The notes beneath the pieces were generated by a model that had not been told where the DNA came from, ran no database searches, and saw nothing but the letters and a program-made list of their open reading frames with translations. DNA of 64,000 bases from Bog-473 sp963755375 (GTDB lineage: Bacteria; Actinomycetota; Acidimicrobiia; Acidimicrobiales; RAAP-2): assembly GCA_963755375.1 (NCBI GenBank), contig CAVWKG010000016.1, forward strand, positions 2,604,001 through 2,668,000, in the 5' to 3' direction. Shown here piece after piece: positions 59,580 to 64,000 of this stretch (its first letter is position 1; each line of letters opens with the position of its first letter). A program made the translations under genes and the position numbers.

Positions 59580-59948
59580 CGGGATCCTCTCGTCGTGGTG
59601 AAGACCTCAATGTAGCGAGAGTCCCCGATTGGCGCGAGACCCCGATGGTCTCAGCAGCTTCTCCCACGTGAAACCGGTCCCACATGACGGCGAGGACGGC
59701 GCGAGCGGTGATCAGAGTCGCCGAACCCGTAGGCATTTAGAGCTGAGGTCCAAACGCCTATGTTCGATCCGACATACCCGAGCCGGCGAAGGGGGCACGA
59801 GTTGCTCACCTTCCGCAATGTGCCCACCCATCTGGGAAGCGACCGCCGCTTCGACTATGGAGCGCTTTCGCTATTTGGCATGCTCTTGCCGCCACCTGCT
59901 TGGCGAGCAGCGTCCACTTCCTTATCGAGATGGCGGAGCTGGCCCGAA
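59580..59948. other. Intergenic stretch, no gene seen
   Basis: 369 bases between two minus-strand genes. Open frames on both strands lack a ribosome site and have atypical composition. No repeat or hairpin of note was found. Confidence 0.35.
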
Positions 59949-60104
59949 CTAACCTCCTTCACGAGTTGTTCCAGCACCTGTGCCTCGATCGGATTCCGGC
60001 AGAGCCTCGATGGTCTCGAGCACCTTCTCGCTACTCTCCTCAGCCGAGGCCTGGGGACCTAGTTCCCGACTTACCTTTGAAATCAGCTTGGTCACATCTT
60101 CCAT
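59949..60104 (-). CDS. Small hypothetical protein, 51 aa
   Basis: Reads MEDVTKLISKVSRELGPQAS, then AEESSEKVLETIEALPESDR and a Gly/Thr-rich tail. It is acidic, probably helical, and without known family. The strongest evidence is the ribosome site: GGGAGGGA ends four bases before the ATG at 60104. The frame stays open upstream to 60158, but that section is not supported. It is too small for usual gene-finder limits. Confidence 0.6.
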   Translation of the reverse strand: MEDVTKLISKVSRELGPQASAEESSEKVLETIEALPESDRGTGAGTTREGG

Positions 60105-60619
60105 GGATCCCTCCCTAGTTGAAAAGGTTACGGGCGCTGTGACACAACTCGAACGCACGGTCGAACCGTGCCCCGGCTACCTTCAAGCACCGCCGCCCTG
60201 ATGCCTCACCGCCAGGCCGTCTGGGACAACTCCAGGGCTCATCCACCCGCGAATGTGATCCGCGCCGTGTAGTACACCCCGTGGGCGCGGGCTCCGACAG
60301 GGTCACCAGTCGTCCTTGCCTTCGAGCCATCGTTCTATATCGACCACCGCGTGAGAGACAGCCATTTTCGGTATTGCGAGTCTCCTTCATCGGGTCTGGA
60401 GTGTCACCGGGCAAGGCAAACGCTCTTGACGACGGAAGTATGGCCCAGCCGCCTTGCGACGATAAAGCGCCACCGTGGCATGCATCACTTCGCCGGAGTT
60501 GGAGGCGCTTGTGAATTGGCCGAATCGAGTGGTATCCGACAGTACCGATCGGTCGCGATCGCTCATCTGGCTTTGAAGGCCGCCGCTATGCGCCTCCTCG
60601 CTTGTGATATCTCGCCGCT
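60105..60619. other. Intergenic stretch, no gene seen
   Basis: 515 bases between two minus-strand genes. Open frames here have no ribosome site and no recognisable domain. It must hold the promoter for the 51-aa gene; none was picked with confidence. Confidence 0.35.
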
Positions 60620-61366
60620 CTATGAAAGAACCAGGAGATCCACGCCTTCGGGCGAGAGCTGTTGACCCTCGGCGATCGCTCGGTCGAGGTTGGCGAGCCC
60701 TTCGGCGAACTCTGCATCCGAAATCGGTGTCAGCGCCGAATCTGTGTGGCGCATTGTGAGCGCGCAATCCCGAAGCCGTTGGAGATCCCGCCAACGACCC
60801 TCGTGCACCCGCGTGAGGGCGCTGTTCGCAAACCCAGCTAAGGCGAAGGCCGCGACAACCGCTTCGACAGTGGGCCAAGCAGCCGCCACGGCGGCGGCGG
60901 CCGGGAAATGTCTGAATAACTCGACCTCGTCGTGCCGTAATGCAAAGGTGTTGCGAATCATGACCGGGGCACCCTCGATCAACACGCGGCGTAGTTCCAT
61001 CGCACAGACCTCGATGTCAGTTAGATGGTGCACGACGGTCGACAGCCAGGCGGCGCTACAGGTCGAATCACCAAGGGGCAGTGCCTCGGCCTGGCCAGAT
61101 ATGTACTGCGCACTTTCCGGAAAGCCGGTAGCAGAACCCACCCACCGCATACCAGTTGAGGGCTCGACGGCAACGACCGGGACGTTAAACCACGTAGAGA
61201 ACGCACCGGTCCAGATCCCAGTCCCGGCGCCGAGGTCGAGAAGCGGCTTCTTACTCTGAGGCAGAAGCCGCTCGATCAAGACGTGCCAGGGCTCAAGGCT
61301 CTCGATGGGAACGCGACGCCCAGCCTCGTAGTGCTCTGCCTCTTGGTCGTAGTCGACGCGTACCAC
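60620..61366 (-). CDS. Class I SAM-dependent methyltransferase
   Basis: 248-aa methyltransferase. Motif I is KPLLDLGAGTGIWTGAFS, post-I VPVVAVEPSTGM, then SGQAEALPLGDSTCSAAWLSTVVHHLTDI (motif II) and ELRRVLIEGAPVMIRNTF. The C-terminal domain (WPTVEAVVAAFALAGF onward) is of the kind seen in small-molecule methyltransferases. Substrate unknown. Start is GTG at 61366 (MVRVDYDQEAEHYEAGR). Single gene. Confidence 0.85.
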   Translation of the reverse strand: MVRVDYDQEAEHYEAGRRVPIESLEPWHVLIERLLPQSKKPLLDLGAGTGIWTGAFSTWFNVPVVAVEPSTGMRWVGSATGFPESAQYISGQAEALPLGDSTCSAAWLSTVVHHLTDIEVCAMELRRVLIEGAPVMIRNTFALRHDEVELFRHFPAAAAVAAAWPTVEAVVAAFALAGFANSALTRVHEGRWRDLQRLRDCALTMRHTDSALTPISDAEFAEGLANLDRAIAEGQQLSPEGVDLLVLS

Positions 61367-61684
61367 CGGCCAAGCATGTCACCAAGGGCGACCTCGGCAC
61401 TGCGCGCTCCGACGCGATCTCCAAACTGAGTTCTAACGCAGAACGGAATAGAGGTATGAGGTGGCGATAACGGAGTAAAGATCTAAGCGACGGCTTGGTC
61501 GGTTGGAGGACTCCGTACGAGACCGCTACGAAAGGCGCCCAGCCAGACGGGGGTCAGGGAGGGGCCATTCCGGATCTTGTCCCTGTGCCGATCTGTTCTC
61601 GGAGCGGGCCCAGTCCAAAAAAACCGAACTGCCCCACCGTCCCGATGCATTAGGGGACACAAATGCCGACCCCGCAAGGCCAAC
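61367..61684. other. Intergenic stretch, no gene seen
   Basis: 318 bases between the phosphatase stop and the methyltransferase start. No supported open frame; it probably holds the methyltransferase promoter. Confidence 0.35.
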
Positions 61685-62803
61685 TCAGCCCAAGCGTGCC
61701 GAGAGTATGCACATGTCGTCGTCAAGCAGTCCGTCAGCCAGCCTCCACGCCATCAGCGCGTCGCAGATCTTCTGGGGATCGAGTTCATGCATCGAATCGG
61801 CCTTCTCTCTAAGCGCTGCCATACCCTCATTGAGGCCTTGGCTACGTGATTCGATGAGTCCATCGCTGTAGAACACAATCGTCGTTCCGGGCCGGAGTAG
61901 CTTCTCGGTTGACTGGTACGTGTAATCGGCATCTGCACCAAGGAGCAGACCTGGAGATGAGGCCAGATAGTCGGTCTCACCCTTCCGGCAGCGGAGGAGC
62001 GGGGGATGCCCAGCGCTACAGCGATTCAGTATTCCGGTTAAGGGGTCCCACACAGCCACGATCATCGAAGCCAGCTCGTTTGGCTGAAGTCGACACAACA
62101 TTCGATTGACTCGACTCACGATCTCTTTGGAAATGGGGGCCTCGTGCGCATAGGCGCGGGCGGCATTCCTGAGCTGACCCATGACTGCGGCGGAGTGGAT
62201 GCCGTGTCCAGCTACGTCCCCGACGATCATGACGACCGAGTTGTCGACGAGGAAACAGTCGAACCAGTCCCCACCGAGTTGGGCCCCACTGGCCGGGACG
62301 TACGCGGCGGCCACCTTGAGTCCGGGAAACTCTGGCAGCTCGTCCGGAATGAACGCCCGCTGGATGGCCACGGCCTCCGCTCGCTCATCGGCCCATTGGC
62401 GGTCACGTTCACGTTGACTCGTCACGTCTCGGAAAGCGACGATGACGGAATCGTCGAACCGCGTCGCTTGCAGGTGGAACCATCCAGAGGAGTGGACGCC
62501 GTTGACCTGAGCGCTGTAGTTGAAGTCGTCGTCCTCGTAGGGTTTGCCGGATTCAACGACTTCCCGAAAAGACTCCAACAGACCCATCTCCCCTGCCTCG
62601 GGGTAGGCGTCTGTGAAGTGTCGACCGACGAGTGTCGTCATTGGTCGCCCACCTACATCGATGGCCCGCTGATTGGCGTAGTCGATGACAAAGTTGTCTA
62701 TGAAGCCATCATCGTCCCGAACAGAACGCAGCACAAAAACGCTGTCGAGTGACCCGTCGAACACCTCGTATTGGTGAACTCTTTCGACTTCAAGCGACTC
62801 CAT
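61685..62803 (-). CDS. PAS-domain PP2C (SpoIIE/RsbU-like) phosphatase
   Basis: 372-aa signalling phosphatase. Residues about 15-140 are a PAS domain (FVLRSVRDDDGFIDNFVIDYANQRAID, GRHFTDAYPEAGE, FHLQATRFDDSVIVAFRDVT). A short coiled linker leads to the PP2C domain (165-372) with QLGGDWFDCF, IVGDVAGHGIHSAAVM, RCSAGHPPLLR, VFYSDGLIESR and DDDMCILSARL; the metal Asp residues are present. Likely target is a phosphorylated STAS protein such as that at 53313. Start ATG at 62803, six bases after GGGGAGGGG. Confidence 0.9.
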   Translation of the reverse strand: MESLEVERVHQYEVFDGSLDSVFVLRSVRDDDGFIDNFVIDYANQRAIDVGGRPMTTLVGRHFTDAYPEAGEMGLLESFREVVESGKPYEDDDFNYSAQVNGVHSSGWFHLQATRFDDSVIVAFRDVTSQRERDRQWADERAEAVAIQRAFIPDELPEFPGLKVAAAYVPASGAQLGGDWFDCFLVDNSVVMIVGDVAGHGIHSAAVMGQLRNAARAYAHEAPISKEIVSRVNRMLCRLQPNELASMIVAVWDPLTGILNRCSAGHPPLLRCRKGETDYLASSPGLLLGADADYTYQSTEKLLRPGTTIVFYSDGLIESRSQGLNEGMAALREKADSMHELDPQKICDALMAWRLADGLLDDDMCILSARLG

Positions 62804-63049
62804 GGCAGCCCCTCCCCTTTGGGGAACATCGAGCCACCGAAGGAGGCGAAAGTTGGGGCTGCCTACCCCGGACGCTGGTCGATCCAGCAACAAGATGAAC
62901 GGAGCCAGAGGTTATCAGTTGTCCGACTCGGTCTCTGCGTGCAAATCACATTCCCCTAAAGGGTGCAGCGGTTCGGGTGGAGCTCAGCCGTCGCCCGGAA
63001 TAACTACCACCTCACAAGTACGGCAGCGTGGCACTCCATCCCGATGGCG

Positions 63050-63550
63050 TCAGGGGGCAGGCTGGCTCTCTACGATCGGGGCCGACGCTCTCGAAGAGGG
63101 AGGTCCTGCCGGGATCTGGCCGGGTCTGCCCAACTGGACAGGACTCTGAATCGCAAACACGTCGCCGCCCTTGTAACAGCGCGCTGCGCTTGGCCACGAG
63201 GCGGTGCCCACGGTTCCACCACCCACCGTGATGTACTGGCCCTGATGTGCCACGACCTTGCCCGTGGGGTCAAGCAACACTGTCGGACGGAATTGGACCC
63301 GGTATCCAGCCGGCCACAGATAGCTGATCGATCCATCCGACGTGCACGTTCCCGAACGAGTGAGTGTGGCATGGAACGGTGCGGAAGATATGGCCTCCAT
63401 CGCACCTTGCCCCGGCTTCCAGCCATCGCTCGGCAGCGGATAACTGCGGGTCCGTTTGTTGGGCATTGCCGCGAAGGCACCCGATAGAGGAAGTGCGACG
63501 CTCGCAAGAACACCAATCATCAGACATGCAGTCCATCTTCTGAACGACAC
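63050..63550 (-). CDS. Secreted hypothetical protein
   Basis: 166-aa exported protein. The signal peptide is MSFRRWTACLMIGVLASVAL followed by PLSGAFA, with cleavage likely after AFA. The mature part has three Cys (two in or near GTCTSDG and one in ARCYKGG) and a Pro-rich tail (GRPGQIPAGPPSS), with no family recognised. Start is GTG at 63550, five bases after GGGAGGAG; the open frame upstream is not supported. Function unknown. Confidence 0.7.
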   Translation of the reverse strand: MSFRRWTACLMIGVLASVALPLSGAFAAMPNKRTRSYPLPSDGWKPGQGAMEAISSAPFHATLTRSGTCTSDGSISYLWPAGYRVQFRPTVLLDPTGKVVAHQGQYITVGGGTVGTASWPSAARCYKGGDVFAIQSPVQLGRPGQIPAGPPSSRASAPIVESQPAP

Positions 63551-63728
63551 TGAGGCTCCTCCCGATTCAGCCCTAAGCGTTTTGCCCAGCCACGTTATTG
63601 ACGCATCCCGCTCGAGTTTGGTTCGGGTGCTCCAGTACGCCGAAGTGTTGTCCCGATGTCCCAACGTGGATTCAGGCGAACCAGGGCACTTTGGCTCGAA
63701 TCAAAGTGAAGATTCCTCGCCGTGTCGA

Positions 63729-64000
63729 TCACTCGGTTCCCTCCGAGAAGACCCACAGCGGATATTCCTGTCGAAGCACGTCCAGATGCATGCTCCACTG
63801 ACGATCGGGCAGCACCTCGATGCTGTGGAGAATCACGCTGCTGCCCGAGGCTTCAAAACCCCACGAGAACCCCATAAGAGGTACGACTCGCCGTGCCTTC
63901 ATCTGCGCAACCTCGTCGAGGGGGGTGGTTGCCAGGAAGCTATGCGCCACCCACTCGATGGGTTCTCGGACCGAGCGGGACGGAGCGTCAAAGAGGATCG
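63729..64000 (-). CDS. Hypothetical protein, C-terminal part (runs off right edge)
   Basis: The minus-strand frame is open from the right window edge to a stop at 63729. It reads ILFDAPSRSVREPIEWVAHS at the left of the peptide, then FLATTPLDEVAQMKARRVVPLMGFSWGFEA and ends EYPLWVFSEGTE. An in-frame GTG at 63950 could be a start, but the sequence upstream of it looks equally protein-like, so I treat the gene as partial. No family recognised. Confidence 0.45.
   Translation of the reverse strand, partial: ILFDAPSRSVREPIEWVAHSFLATTPLDEVAQMKARRVVPLMGFSWGFEASGSSVILHSIEVLPDRQWSMHLDVLRQEYPLWVFSEGTE

Overview
The window reads as chromosome of a high-GC actinobacterium. The evidence is a canonical 14-gene nuo operon with a menaquinone-reductase-type flavoprotein beside it, a rex-hemA-hemC-cobA/hemD-hemB-hemL run, the mycothiol gene mshA next to a YbjN-family gene, a DUF62/proC pair, an NDMA-type alcohol dehydrogenase, a TIGR03086 (mycothiol-linked DinB-fold) protein, and frequent GTG/TTG starts. 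An early-branching group such as Acidimicrobiia would fit, but that placement is inference. No rRNA, tRNA, CRISPR array, transposase, integrase or phage gene was seen.

Layout. 1-14.6 kb (minus strand): nuoN (cut by the left edge) back to nuoA, almost every junction overlapping by 1-8 bases or separated by 3. 14.7-17.5 kb: divergent menaquinone-reductase-like gene, then an APH-fold kinase and a HIT protein. 17.6-24.9 kb: a small unknown gene, then the haem operon led by the redox sensor rex. 24.9-29 kb: DUF62, proC, a YbjN-family gene, mshA and an XRE regulator. 29.1-35.3 kb: sodA, a TraR/DksA-type zinc finger, a large HATPase-PAS-GAF-GAF-PP2C protein, a SufS-like class V aminotransferase and a YVTN lipoprotein. 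35.3-41.7 kb: two divergent regulatory-domain citrate synthases, a DUF4395 protein, an alcohol dehydrogenase and an acyl-CoA ligase.

From about 41.7 kb the character changes. Genes are short and mostly single, the gaps are 200-580 bases, GC looks lower by eye, and most genes are sensory, stress-related or of unknown role: PAS-PAS-GGDEF, arylamine N-acetyltransferase, VOC protein, truncated haemoglobin, chorismate-lyase-like protein, several methyltransferases, DUF72, a histone-H1-like repeat protein, DUF4235, STAS, a LuxR-type regulator, DoxX, CsbD, a tiny zinc ribbon, a CocE-type hydrolase, a PAS-PP2C phosphatase and secreted or unknown proteins. The STAS, PP2C, HATPase, CsbD and DUF4235 content suggests a partner-switching general-stress network, although no sigma factor is present here.

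Two conserved genes, nuoD and mshA, each carry a single-base frameshift in a C/G-rich run. Sequencing error is the simplest explanation. The observations most worth a second look are the divergent HTH-citrate synthase / CBS-citrate synthase pair, the lysine/alanine-rich histone-like tails on three unrelated proteins (one built from six apparently identical 54-bp units), several perfect palindromes in divergent promoters, and small genes below usual ORF cut-offs.
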